Shown piece by piece: positions 24,818 through 36,706 of a DNA stretch of 64,000 nucleotides (within the stretch, counting starts at the first letter, position 1; each line of letters opens with the position of its first letter). Made by a program: the position numbers and the translations under genes. Under the pieces are notes generated by a model. It did not search any database, had not been told where the DNA came from, and saw only the letters and a program-made list of their open reading frames with translations. The stretch comes from Cyanodermella asteris. Lineage: Eukaryota > Ascomycota > Lecanoromycetes > Ostropales > Stictidaceae. Location: the NCBI GenBank assembly GCA_900618795.1, contig UYJD01000012.1, positions 916,476 through 980,475 on the forward strand, in the 5' to 3' direction.

Positions 24818-26135
24818 TTATTTCGGGGCCTCCTTGCAGTCCATGGCCAACTCCTCACCCATGGCGGAGAGAATGATGACCTAAAGCGGAGTAGTCAGCA
24901 TTCAAGTTCCCGAAGCAACGATGATGTGCGCAGTAAAGCTTGACGATTTCCAGTTTGTCTCCCGGCCCTTTCTCGGGTTGAAGCTCGAGCTTTGAGAGAC
25001 AAATGTTTGAAATAATTGGCACAATTTTGCTCCGGTCTGGGCGGTGGGATAGTAGTCTAGGACAAGCTGGAAGTCGCAAATCGGGGTCTAGTGGGGAACC
25101 TACATTGATGTCCTTCTCCTCCTCCTTGAAGAGCTTGGTGATCTTCTCTCCAACTTCGCCGTCGGGAAGCTTCTGTATATGGTGATTAGTATATGCTGGT
25201 AAATAAAAGTGGCGAGAAGTTGCTGATTCGTACCACGTCATCCTTCATGTCGCCACCATCAGTCATGAGAGAGAGGAAACCGTCCTCGCTAATGTCGAGA
25301 AGCTGCATTTCGTTACGACGCACGTTGGGAACGTCCTGTATGAACGTTAGCAATCAATTTGCTGAAAACCGCCAAGAATAGGCTCCTCAGCCTTGTCTCC
25401 GGTCCCCAGCCATGTCCTCCATGTTCGTTCATATGCTGGGTCTGGGCTCTTGACTCGTATGGAGGCCCAAGGCCGAGGGTGTCCTGAGATTTCGTAGACT
25501 CACCATGTTGTGGGTGGACGGGCAAAGTTCTTCAAGCTTCTTTCCGGTGAAGATGTCAATAGCAACCTTGATGCTTGTTTAGTACATCTTCCTGACATCT
25601 AGCGTGGAGCCGGTATTTACCAAATGGACCCTGTCTCAGTCAGTACGCGCTCATCAGTCAGATAGAAAGTTGGCCTGCTCACTTGGCGTGTCCGTGCTTT
25701 CCGGTCTTCGAGGTCGACATGTCAACAATCTTGCAAGGACGTCCTGGCTAATGTCAGAACTCCTCCTTATTACAATTCTGGTGTATATTACCCTTGATCA
25801 CGACGTGTCCGTTCTTACGCAGAGCCGAGCATTGCATAGGGAAAGTGGTCGAAGCGCCGGCATCGACGCTGTCGAAAGTGTGCTCATGCTAGGGATTCCT
25901 GTCAGCCGAAACGTTCCAAAACTCGAACAACCCACAGTTCATAAGTCCCGATTGCAAGCCAGGCTGCGCGCTGCATCATCGCGATGCCCAATCTCCAGTG
26001 CGACGCCTGTACCGGCCAAAAGGAGTCGAAAAGCTGTCGCTGGCCGGGTTTGCAGGCGCGATGAGGGGCACACGAACGCGGGCAGTGGCAAGCTCTGCGG
26101 AGCGAGGAGGCGACTTACCTGCGCGTCGTCCGCCA
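24818..26135 (-). CDS. Translation factor eIF5A (hypusine-containing), eight exons with a 10-nt micro-exon
   Basis: Complement of 24818..24880, 25104..25172, 25234..25335, 25504..25566, 25621..25630, 25683..25743, 25792..25888, 26118..26135; 160 codons, all junctions GT-AG and phase-consistent. eIF5A rescues ribosomes stalled on polyproline and other motifs. The hypusine loop [12 protein letters not shown] is intact (modified lysine expected at Lys54), followed by the C-terminal OB fold ending MDCKEAPK. Length and sequence are canonical, which validates the exon chain. Oddities are the 18-nt first coding exon and the 10-nt fifth exon (25621-25630), encoding the last base of Lys59 plus Val-His-Leu. 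The gene is essential in yeast and usually highly expressed. It is divergent with VPS52. Confidence 0.93.
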
Positions 26136-26599
26136 TGGTGATGATTGATGTTCGGGGTTGGAGCTGCAGCAGAGAGAGAGAAAGGAAGGGGGTAAGAGAG
26201 CGTTGGTCTGATGGTAGGACGCGATGGGCAAATTTCAAATCTGGCCGGCGCAGGGTAGAAACTTGTAGGCTCTCGCTGCTCGCCGCCAGAGCAAAGTGTG
26301 GGGCTTAACACCGCCAAGCGCCGCCCACTCCAATCACAGCCACGCATTATAGCTTGCGGCAATGACACCTCGTCTCGCTTTCTCATGACTGTGGCCGTGC
26401 CAACGGCTGCACACCTACCTGTCATGCACAAGCTTTGAGTCAAAAACCGCCGACCACCATTGGGTGTCTCTACGTCTGCTGCTATCCGGTCCTTCGCATG
26501 ACTCAAGTACCTCATGTGTTGCGTTGAGTACCGCGGGTTTTGATAGAGCTACTCCGTTCTCGTTCCTTGCTCACCCCTACAAATACTTTGCTACCAAAC
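26136..26599. promoter_or_regulatory. Shared divergent promoter region eIF5A/VPS52
   Basis: 464 bp between divergent starts. Next to the eIF5A start the plus strand has a GCAGCAGAGAGAGAGAAAGG-type purine run, i.e. a pyrimidine-rich leader on the eIF5A coding strand, as common in strongly expressed fungal genes. No specific factor site claimed. Confidence 0.4.
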
Positions 26600-28654
26600 A
26601 TGGCAAGCGTCTGGCTCGACCGCCTTGCGCCTGGCTCCTTACCAACGAGTCGGCGCGGCTCTCCAGCTGCCCGCAAGCTTGCTCCGACTCCAGCTCGACC
26701 CAGCCTTGACAGCCGCAGTACCACACTTTCGGTCCTCACGCGATCGAATTCCTCATCGAGTACTTTGCCCAAAGGAGGTAGGTCGGAAGCTCCGGGCCTG
26801 CGACACGATGTATCTCGTCCTTCAGATATTCGGGATCCGTTTCAGGTGGTAGACGAGATTCTAGGAAAGTCGGTCTCAGAAGCTCAAGAGGAGGAATCAG
26901 ACAATACAAGGGGGCTCGGCGTTGAACCTGGGCAGCTCGAAGAAGACATAGATTTCGGTGGACTGAGCTTGAACAAATATCTCGAATCACCTTCATCAAC
27001 AGACCCACCTTCACAGATGACTGTTCGTAGCATACAGACGGCCGAAGAATGTAGGTGTTCCGAAGGCGTAAATGCGTAGCCGGGTCTGACACGTGGTCCA
27101 GATGAACGCGAGAGGAGCAAGTTTGAGGAATTGCACAAGACCATTGCCAAATGTGACGAGGTCCTCAAGTCAGTCGAGACCTCCCTGAACGTCTTTCAGA
27201 AGGATCTCGGTGCAGTATCGGCAGAAATCGAGTCTCTACAGGATCGCTCGACTGGTTTGGCTACGAAGCTCGAGAATCGCAAGGTAGTCGAGAAGATGCT
27301 TGGTCCTGCCATCGAAGAGGTCTCAGTCTCTCCTGCCATTGTGAAAACGATCGCCGAAGGGCCGATCAACGATGAATGGGTTCGGTCGCTGGCAGAGTTG
27401 GAGAAAAGAGGCAAGCTCGTCGACAGCAAGCTTCAGGAAGCATCCCCATCCAAGGCTGCTCAGGAGGTGCGCCCTATTCTCGATGATCTCAGGAAAAGAG
27501 CAAATGAGCGTATACGTGACCATGTCGTAGCTCAGATCAAAGCAATGAGATCACCCAACATCAATGCGCAGATCATCCAACAGAACAACCTTGCCAAGTA
27601 CAGGGATTTATTCGGATTTTTGGCGAAACATCAACAGAAGCTCTCTGGCGACATCGTGCAGGCATATGTTAACACGATGCGCTGGTACTATCAAGACCAC
27701 TTTACCCGATACAGGACAGCCCTCGAGAAACTGAAAGTCGTTCAGATCGGGAAAGACGACACTATCGGCACAGATCCAAGTGTCTCGCGAGGAACGAGAC
27801 ACGGCGCGTCAGGTGCTGTCTTTGATCTCGGAAGAAGAGGTGACATCCTGAGCCCTTCAAACACCACCGCTATATCTTCTTATCTCGCAGAGGAGGACAA
27901 GGGAGTGCACCATATCGAAGTACCTTTCCGAAACTTCAATCTCGCACTCATTGATAACGTCTGTACGGAGTACAGCTTCCTGACATCATTTTTCTCTACA
28001 CTGAGTCACGCGCAGGTTTCGCAAAGGATCGCAGAGATTTTCCAGCCAACTTTTGCCCTAAGCAAAGACATACGGCAGGGGCTTCTGGAAGTTGGCACGC
28101 TTGACTGTCTGGGAATACTGCTCTGCATTCGCCTAAACCAGCACTTTGCATTTGAACTGCAACGGAGGAGAGTGCCGGTATTGGACGATCAAATCAATGC
28201 AACCAACATAGCACTCTGGCCGAACTTCCAAAAAGCCATGGATGCCCATATCGAGAGCATCAAAACTCTGGCAAACACGCTGTCAGCGCGCAGTGCGGCC
28301 AGCAAGCTCAGTTTCACCGGCAGCAGCGCAGACGCAAGCAAGGCGAGCATGGCACCGCATTTCCTCACACAGCGTTTCGGTCAGTTCCTGTTCGGCATCC
28401 TTTCCATCAGCAAGGAGAGTGGCGATGACGAGCCGGTGGCAAGCAGCCTGAGTAGACTACGGTCGGAATATGAATCGTTTCTTGCCAAAGCGGCGAAGAA
28501 CGTGGGTGGCTCGGATGTCCGGAAGAGGGAGAGATTCATGGCCAACAACTTTGTGCTGATTGAAACGATCATCGCCGATACGGAGGGCAGGTTGAGTGAG
28601 GACCAAAAGGCCTGGCTAGCTGAGCTGCGAATGAAGAGCAAGGCAGCAAAGTAG
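26600..28654 (+). CDS. VPS52: GARP complex subunit Vps52 (Sac2 family), two exons
   Basis: Join 26600..27050 and 27102..28654, 667 codons. The intron (51 nt, GTAGGT...TCCAG) joins AEEYERERSKF in frame. Vps52 is a core tether subunit of the GARP (and EARP) complex, capturing endosome-derived vesicles at the trans-Golgi. The N-terminal 150 residues are Ser/Pro-rich and probably disordered. From about residue 150 there is a coiled coil (HKTIAKCDEVLKSVE) and then the conserved Vps52 core, with NAQIIQQNNLAKYRDLFGFL and a VQAYVNTMRWYYQDHFTRY region matching the family signature. Convergent with the next gene, leaving 73 bp. Confidence 0.85.
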
Positions 28655-28727
28655 CTCGAACATAATGGAGTCATCAGACATGGTCAAACACTGGAATCGC
28701 ATGCACAAATCTATACGCATCGTAGTA

Positions 28728-29807
28728 TCATCCGTAAACCTTCGTCCCTTGGGCCATCTGCGGCATTGCCGAGGGAGCTTTTGTGTCCGACGGCAGAACC
28801 CCCATAGGTCTGTATTGCTGTGTCTCCATGAACGCGCTTCTGTCACCTTGTGCCTGTCCCGGTTGCTGTGTGCTGGGAGCTTCAGCAGCCGGCTTTGAGC
28901 GCAACCGCTTCGTTACTAATACGGCCAACACAATCAAAGCGAAGACGGCGAAACAAGCACCAACGACGATCCCAGCAAGAGCGCCCGCTGAAAGCGAAGA
29001 CTCAGTCGCAACATTCGACGTGTCTGTTGCTATCGGTCCGTCCGTAGGCACCGATTCGTCCGTCATCGTCGCCGTCGTCGCCGTCGCCGGGAACAGGTGA
29101 GCTCTCGAGCTACTTTGCGAAGCAACCGGAAAGCCGTTTGCCTGTCTCGTCGACGTCGAAGTGATCCTCGAAACACTCGTACTTCTCGTGAAGCTGCCGG
29201 CGGTGGTTTGCGTCGCAGCCAAAGTCCCCGTATACGCAGGAGTGCCCGCCGCCAAACTCAACGCGACAGGTCTCGACTGCAGCGAGAACAGGACCCGACC
29301 ACAGCAGTCTCCCTGCTGAAGCGGAACGCTGTCGTCGTGACAACAGAGCTGCGTTACCGCGCCGTCGCAAGCCCAAAGATACGCATCTCCAGCGACGCCC
29401 CCTGTTGTGTGCCAGAACCTTCGGTCAGTAAAACCCCATGCCGACTCTCGATACGGTGTTTCGATATTTGCTCGGCTTTTCTACTTACCTGTGACGCAGT
29501 ATGCTGGACAGCCGGTCTCCCAATCCGGGTCCTGACACGACGAGGCTCGGTACAGGCCGGTGTAGTTGTACGGTCCCGGATCGGCTTTTCCGGGAAAGTA
29601 GGTCAGCGAGCCGTCGTCGTGGTTGTTCTTGTCTTGACAGAGGCCGTCGGTCACGCATGTGTCGCCGGACGGACAGCAGTAATTGCTGCCGTAGCCGCAC
29701 TCGAAGTCGTCGGTGGTTATTGTCTGGTTTTCATAGTAGCAGGTTGCAGCCGTGAAGGCGAGCCGAGTCAAGACTACTGCAAAGGGATACAGAGCGCGTG
29801 AATACAT
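28728..29807 (-). CDS. Secreted Cys-rich, Ser/Thr-rich single-pass membrane protein, two exons
   Basis: Complement of 28728..29401 and 29489..29807, 330 codons; the intron (87 nt, GTAAGT...AACAG) is phase 1. The N-terminal signal peptide (MYSRALYPFAVVLTRLAFTAA) precedes a cysteine-rich ectodomain with about 14 cysteines including CC pairs (YCCPSGDTC, QLCCHDD, DCCGRV). A Ser/Thr-rich stalk follows, then one transmembrane helix (AGALAGIVVGACFAVFALIV) and a basic cytosolic start (TKRLRSK). This layout resembles fungal wall-sensor or mucin-like proteins, but I recognise no named family. Function is unknown; surface location is a confident inference from topology. Confidence 0.75.
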
Positions 29808-30216
29808 CGTTGATATAGGGCGACAAGACGAAAAAACATCGTGGCACACGAATGAATGATATAGCTTGTTATTTTTGAGTATCGCGGAGCTGCATAGTTT
29901 TTTGGGCTGTGCCTTATAGGCTGCCGCGGGACCTGCCTGTTGTGGTGGTGTAGTTTAGCATCTCTCGCTGTCGTAATTCCCCGCCTACGACATGGGACGG
30001 CCAATTGGCGGAGCGCGACGCTGTTTAGCGTTCGTGTTCGGTCCAAGAAAAGATGCTGCTAGCTAACGGATAGCGAACCAGGCTTGCACGGATTCTGTTA
30101 GGACTCTGGACCCGTAGCTGCGGCACATGTACGGCAGAAGAAGCTCGATTACATAACAAAGTCAGTCACCACTCTGGGTCTTCGATTCTGTTCGCTCAGG
30201 CTATAGAGTAGAGCTG
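29808..30216. other. Intergenic region
   Basis: 409 bp between the start of the Cys-rich membrane protein and the stop of the MFS gene, both on the minus strand. No gene seen; it probably holds the promoter of the former and the terminator of the latter. Confidence 0.4.
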
Positions 30217-31896
30217 CTAAGTCTTCTCTGCGCTCTCGCCGTCTACTGCTTGACGTCTTTCTGCTTCCTCTCTAGCCGCCTTGAGCTTCTCTCCAATAGG
30301 ATGGTACGGGTCTCGTTGCCACGTCAGGATAGAGGCAACGAGTCCCGCCACGCCAACATATAAGCAGATTCTCATTGTCTCCGTGAACGCTTCGGCATAT
30401 GCCAGCCTCACAAGATCAGCCTGTTGCGGAGTCAGGAATCTCACGGCCTCACTCGAGTTCTGTAATGCTGTAATCAGCTGCGGCGGCAGCAAGCCTGCCA
30501 AGGAGATCCCAAGTTGTCGGACGAGTAAGCCGTTTCCGGCTGCTATTCCGATGCTTCCCCCGAGTATCCTCACTTGTGCTGCTACCCCTTGAACCACCGC
30601 TGAGTCCTTCTTTTCGGTCTCGAATGAGACCATCATGGAAATGGTGGAGTATGTCAGTCCTGAGCCGGCACCAAGAAGAACTTGGAAGCCATATTCTTTT
30701 GTTGGACTGTCGAGGTCTGCCGGTAAGGTAGTCATGAGACCTGCGCCGAGGATCGCAAGCATGGCTGCCACAATGAAAGTTGATGTGCAACGGTTGACTA
30801 CGCGGTTCACCATGCCACTGACCACAGAGAAGACGGCGCTTGAACAGAGGAGTGGAAGGAAGTGAACGCCGGCCGTGGATGGTAACGACTGGTTGACCAA
30901 CTGATATCTTAGGGGAATGAAGTAGATCATGGTGAGGCTGATAAAGCCTGTGAATAGTGTCGAGCAAACCCCAGCAAATATTCGTCTTCTCCTGAGAATG
31001 AGGATCGGAAAAGCAGCAGCTATGCTGGTATTGCTGATGACGAACCCCCAGATGAACAGGCCGATCCAGCTAAGACATCCAATTACCAGCGCAGAGATGA
31101 CCTCTGCGCTTGACCAAGATGCATTGCCAGTGGCTCCTCGCTGCAGGCCGAATACCACGAGACACGAAGCTGCGATGAGAAGCACCGTACCAAGCCAGTC
31201 AAACTCCCGGAAAGGCCTCTTTTCAGCCGGGTCATCGAGACCATTTGGCCAAGCGATGACGAACAGAATGATTGCAACCCCAGACAACGGAGCATTCAGC
31301 CAGAAGATCCACCTCCAGGTAACGTACGTGGTGAAAGCTCCCCCAACGAGAGGACCCACGGCTCCGGCAGTGGCGATGATGACACCAATGACCGCTGAGA
31401 TGACAGGTTTCCTTGCGTCGGGCGTAATTTCGACAAGAACCACGATACCTAAAGCATACAAGCCTGACCCCCCGAGACCTTGCAAAGCACGACACGCAAT
31501 CAAAGCATTAACGTTTGGGCTCCAACCACAGCCAAGCGATCCGGCCAGAAATATGACCAGCGAGGCGATCACTGCTGGGCGGCGACCGGTGAAGTCAGAG
31601 GCTCTGGCGAAGACTGTTGCAAAAGACAGATAGCCCAGAGTGTAGGCCAAAACCACCCAAAATGATGTTGATAGAGAACCGAATTCCAGGGAGATTGTGT
31701 AGATCGCCGTTGCGATGATGGTACTGTCCAGCAAGGAGAGGAACAGGCCGATAGAAAGGGCTAGTGTGACGAGTATATAACGCCATAAGGGTAAAGGTGG
31801 TGCTTCGGTGTCTTCTGATGGTTGACTCTGACTTTCTGTTTGTGTGTCGGAAATTCTGTTCCCCTTGCTGGGGTCTCGGAGAGGTGAGGAAGACAT
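30217..31896 (-). CDS. MFS multidrug-type transporter (DHA2/14-TMS-like)
   Basis: 559 codons without introns. A hydrophilic N-terminus of about 38 residues is followed by about 14 hydrophobic segments. Motif-like elements include LDSTIIATAIYTIS in TM1, a conserved loop with RASDFTGRRP between TM2 and TM3, and the antiporter-type GLGGSGLYALGIVVLVE in TM5. The family exports drugs, siderophores or fungal metabolites using the proton gradient. It sits about 24 kb from the RiPP-like locus with housekeeping genes between, so a link is unlikely. Substrate cannot be read from sequence. Confidence 0.88.
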   Translation of the reverse strand: MSSSPLRDPSKGNRISDTQTESQSQPSEDTEAPPLPLWRYILVTLALSIGLFLSLLDSTIIATAIYTISLEFGSLSTSFWVVLAYTLGYLSFATVFARASDFTGRRPAVIASLVIFLAGSLGCGWSPNVNALIACRALQGLGGSGLYALGIVVLVEITPDARKPVISAVIGVIIATAGAVGPLVGGAFTTYVTWRWIFWLNAPLSGVAIILFVIAWPNGLDDPAEKRPFREFDWLGTVLLIAASCLVVFGLQRGATGNASWSSAEVISALVIGCLSWIGLFIWGFVISNTSIAAAFPILILRRRRIFAGVCSTLFTGFISLTMIYFIPLRYQLVNQSLPSTAGVHFLPLLCSSAVFSVVSGMVNRVVNRCTSTFIVAAMLAILGAGLMTTLPADLDSPTKEYGFQVLLGAGSGLTYSTISMMVSFETEKKDSAVVQGVAAQVRILGGSIGIAAGNGLLVRQLGISLAGLLPPQLITALQNSSEAVRFLTPQQADLVRLAYAEAFTETMRICLYVGVAGLVASILTWQRDPYHPIGEKLKAAREEAERRQAVDGESAEKT

Positions 31897-33146
31897 GGAT
31901 TGAAAATGTGCTCAAACGGCGTCAATGGGTTAAGCACGCATCATGCATGAAGAGGGAAGAAGACTGGGAATTTTATGAGACACAGCATCAGAGGGCTCTC
32001 AAATAGACTTGTTTGAGGAGGAACGAGGATTTGCGGCGTAACCTGCTGAACACATTTACAGTTTAAGCAATGAATTGTGCGTAGAATATGTGTGTGCGGT
32101 TTAAGCGCATTCATCTCATAGGAAGTACAATATATGTGTGAGGTACGCAGGCACTCAAGTTTCATGCCTTGACAGTGCATCCTTCGACATATAGCGTGGA
32201 CTTAGTTCTTACTGACAACTCGCAAGGGACTGTTAGGATGGCTTGCATGCGGCCGTAGGCTTGCTGATGGCGTCTGACTGGGATCGTCTGCAGTAGCGCT
32301 GGTGTGAGATACTACGGCCGTAGCTTCTGCCCCGATGTCGTTGAACAGTTGTTAACATGTTGGAACATCAGCAGGAGCGACGTTCTGAGTGTTGGAACTT
32401 CGTCAGCGAACATACGACCTATCGGTACTGACGTGATCCGGTGGGCCCTTTCAAATGAGACATTGCATGGTTAAATGTAGCAGGTATCAGGTTTTACTCG
32501 CACAATTAGGTTGGCAAGAAACCAAAGCTACCTGGGATACAGCTCTTCAATGACGAAGCAAAGTTCGGCCAGAGGTTGATTATATTCACACCCATACGTA
32601 TCATTTTTCGAAAATCCGACTCTCGCAGTTGGCTGGACAGTATATAGTGGCATGTTCCAGACTGAAGAAGGCTCTGAGGCGTGGGGAAGTCGAAGGGAGA
32701 TGGCCGCCTCTGCACAAAGAGAGTTTGTCTGAACCCGGCACCAATGACGCCGCAACCAGTCCAGTCCGCGCCGGTTCCATCTCCACCATCGGCAAGGCTA
32801 TCTTCGACAACCATGCTTGGCATTCGCCCGCTCTTGGGCTGCCAGTCGCCCAGTAGCAGACTCTTGAGCCCCTCCATCGAGTGTGATTGAGGGACAATGT
32901 ACTATGACGTCGCTCATCGCAAATGCCAACTCGAAGCATCAGCTATATTTGCCTCACGAACCGCGCTCATCATAGAAAACGTCACTGTTCTTGGAACGTC
33001 ACATACTCCGTCTACAGCATCTTCGAAAGTGTTTCGCCGTCTTTGTGAAGCGCGTTCAGTCTCCATGAGTCTTGTTTGAGGTCAATGTGGTGGCATATAC
33101 ATCGGAAGAGGACGCGACGACGCTCCTGAGTCGTCGCGAGTATACG
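31897..33146. promoter_or_regulatory. Divergent intergenic region MFS/TOK channel
   Basis: 1.25 kb between divergent genes with only short overlapping frames. AT-rich stretches near 32.0-32.2 kb lie close to the transporter start. No gene or specific operator recognised. Confidence 0.4.
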
Positions 33147-35558
33147 ATGGGGATTTCAGATTCCGGGCTCTCGATGAGGCCGGCAGCAGTGGAGCCCGGC
33201 AAACGAGCCGCTGAACACAAGCTCGACGATCTCATCCAGGAGGTTGCGCCGGACAACAGCGGATTGGAGCTTCGAAACTATCGCTCTGGGGATCAAGAGG
33301 AGGAGACAGGCACCGAGCCGCCTGGAACCGAAGCCGACGATGGAGGTAGCTCAGAGGTACAACCACATCGCTTCTTCAGGCTCAGACCCGCCGACGACGA
33401 CGAGCCCGAGGACTGGTGGTTCGCATCAACGGCGATACCTCTACTTGCAGCTACAATTGGACCTTTGGCCAACGTGCTATCAGTGGCCTCCATAGTCGGC
33501 AAGTGGAGAGAGCAATACGATCCGAACAATCCAGGCATCCAGGATGCCGCGTTCGAGATTCCCGATCCAGATTGGGAAATTGCAATCAATGCCATCTCTC
33601 TGGCCTGCGGCGTGATTGGAAACCTCTTTTTGTTGTTCAACTTTACACGAGCTGTGCGCTACATAGTGGCCCTGCCCGCAACAATCATCATGTGGTGCCT
33701 TGCATCCGGCATGCTGATAGGCATACTCGTCACCATGTCTGACATTGAGCCGCCTCCCGCAGATGGTCTTTGGAGTCAAGCATTCTGGTACGCAGTCATG
33801 GCTGCAGCGTTGTATTGCATCGGTCTCCTGCTTCTCTGTATAAACATGATTGGTTATTTTCTGGGCCACTACACGCAACATTTTGACCTCTCTGACGAGC
33901 AGCGCAATTTGATTCTGCAAACCATGGCATTCTTCATATGGCTGGCAGGCGGAGCGGGCATGTTTGCAAGAACCAACGGATGGTCTTACTCGAACGGACT
34001 TTACTTTTGTCAAGTCACGATTTTGACGGTCGGCTTCGGAGATTTTGCTGCGCCGAATGATCTGGGCAGAGGGCTCGTGTTCCCTTACTCTGTGGGCGGT
34101 ATCATCATGCTTGGTCTCGTCATTGCCAGTGTAGGCAAATTTGGATCTCAGCTTGGGCACTCTAAAATCGTGCGCAGGCGCATTGAGATTCGCCGAGCAC
34201 GTACTGTCAAACACTCTGTGAGGTCATCTTTCGAGGCTCGTGAGAGGACGAAAAGGACAGACACCCTGAGACGACGTCTAGTCCCGGGAACAGACGGGAC
34301 AAATCGACCGTCCATATCAGCGCCTTTCGACCCTCAGCGAGTAAGGGCGAGCACGATTGTGTTCGACAAAGACGTCGAACGAGCAGACACGGAAGGAAAC
34401 ATGAGCGAACCGCCAAGTCCGAGGTCGACCCATAGTGGAGTCAAACGCACAATGTCTATGCTCTCTACGATTAGCGAGACTCGACGCGGCAAACCCAGGT
34501 TTGGCCGCGCGCGGACCAAGAAGCCCAAGATTCTCGTATTAAAGGAGGAGCGTGACCGCTTCAATGCAATGAGGGACATACAGGAGAACAACATGAGATT
34601 TAAGAAGTACTTTGCGCTGTCAATGTCGATTCTCGCGTTTGGAATATTATGGTGCGTGGGAGCCGTCGTGTTCTGGATCGCCGAGCACGACACGCAAGGT
34701 ATTTCATACTTTGAAGCCTTATATTTCTGCTACGTCAGCCTGCTCACGATCGGCTACGGAGACCTATCCCCGAAAAGCAATGCTGGTAAGCCATTCTTCG
34801 TGGTATGGTCGCTGATTGCGGTGCCTACCATGACAATTTTAGTCGCCGACCTTGGCGATACAGTTATTGCAGCCTACAAGCGTGGCACATTCACTCTCGC
34901 AGACTGGAGTGTCATGCCGAAAAAGGGTGCTTGGGCCAAGTTCATCAACAACAATCCTCGGCTCAAGGGATTCATTGAGCAACACCAAACCAACAAGAGG
35001 ATTGAGAAAGGTTTCGACGTTGGTCCCGACCCCCGCGAAGGTCTCGGCGCACCCGCGACTATCGAGAAACTTGCGACTGAGAATCTTGACGAGCACGACA
35101 TGGCTAAGCGACTTGCTCAAGCTATTAGAAAGACTGCGGACGACCTCAAATCCGGCAACAGGAAAAACTATACCTACGAAGAGTGGGTCGAGTTTACACG
35201 TTTGATACGTTTTACGACATATGACCATGAAAATGAAAGCAACAAAGGCCTGATAGAGTGGGACTGGATAGGAGAGAACAGTCCCATGATGGCGGATCAA
35301 CACGAATGCGAGTGGGTTCTAGACCGTCTTTGCGAAAGCCTTGATAGATACATGCACAAGATGGTTCCTGAGCACGTCAAGGAGAGGCGGAAAAGCCAGG
35401 CTGAACGACGGCGCAGTCTTATGGAAGGGCGAAGGAATCATGTCGGAGCGCGGCGAAAAAGCAAGGGGCACGCATCATTGATGCCCCAAAGTCCCGGACT
35501 TACAAGCGACGGGGGCAGTCGACGTTCCAGTGTTAGATACAGCAGCGACGAGCAATAG
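33147..35558 (+). CDS. Outward-rectifier two-pore-domain potassium channel, TOK1-like
   Basis: 803 codons from the first ATG in the open frame. Fungal TOK channels have eight transmembrane helices and two pore loops and set plasma-membrane potential by K+ efflux. The protein shows an acidic N-terminus, a first block of helices, pore 1 with selectivity filter TVGFGD (about residue 293), and a long basic cytosolic linker (about 340-480). Then come a further TM pair and pore 2 with TIGYGD (about residue 533), and a long cytosolic tail ending in Arg/Ser-rich sequence. Both filters are intact. Intronless. Identification is confident. Confidence 0.92.
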   Translation: MGISDSGLSMRPAAVEPGKRAAEHKLDDLIQEVAPDNSGLELRNYRSGDQEEETGTEPPGTEADDGGSSEVQPHRFFRLRPADDDEPEDWWFASTAIPLLAATIGPLANVLSVASIVGKWREQYDPNNPGIQDAAFEIPDPDWEIAINAISLACGVIGNLFLLFNFTRAVRYIVALPATIIMWCLASGMLIGILVTMSDIEPPPADGLWSQAFWYAVMAAALYCIGLLLLCINMIGYFLGHYTQHFDLSDEQRNLILQTMAFFIWLAGGAGMFARTNGWSYSNGLYFCQVTILTVGFGDFAAPNDLGRGLVFPYSVGGIIMLGLVIASVGKFGSQLGHSKIVRRRIEIRRARTVKHSVRSSFEARERTKRTDTLRRRLVPGTDGTNRPSISAPFDPQRVRASTIVFDKDVERADTEGNMSEPPSPRSTHSGVKRTMSMLSTISETRRGKPRFGRARTKKPKILVLKEERDRFNAMRDIQENNMRFKKYFALSMSILAFGILWCVGAVVFWIAEHDTQGISYFEALYFCYVSLLTIGYGDLSPKSNAGKPFFVVWSLIAVPTMTILVADLGDTVIAAYKRGTFTLADWSVMPKKGAWAKFINNNPRLKGFIEQHQTNKRIEKGFDVGPDPREGLGAPATIEKLATENLDEHDMAKRLAQAIRKTADDLKSGNRKNYTYEEWVEFTRLIRFTTYDHENESNKGLIEWDWIGENSPMMADQHECEWVLDRLCESLDRYMHKMVPEHVKERRKSQAERRRSLMEGRRNHVGARRKSKGHASLMPQSPGLTSDGGSRRSSVRYSSDEQ

Positions 35559-35780
35559 CAGTAGCTCCAATCTAGTAAGAAATGACCACGAGCGGAGACA
35601 AGATTCATCGGGAGTGACGTGCAGGACCGCAGTGATCGCATGGATCGGTACGCCGAATCACGTGAGCAGTAGGGTTGGCCTTGGCACACCCGCAGCAGTA
35701 TTCTGGTGCCGGCCGCCTACTATCGCCCGTGGCCGCCACTTGGAGACTCGTCATTATCCTGCAACAAGACAACCGTCAAG

Positions 35781-36487
<707 letters not shown>

Positions 36488-36706
36488 ATGTTGAAGGTGT
36501 GGGGTTGGGCTCTGGCGTACTGGTCATACTTGTGGTTTAGCATCCGCACGGATTGAATGAATACTTGAAGCATGCAAAGAAGGGTTACGATCAATTACGC
36601 ACGCTGGCGCTTTGAGAACATTGATTCATGACGGACCGGTCCGTCTCCTCGTCGCAAAAGAGAAGCTAGACTATCGTGGGAAGTGAAAGATGGGTCTGCC
36701 AGAAAC

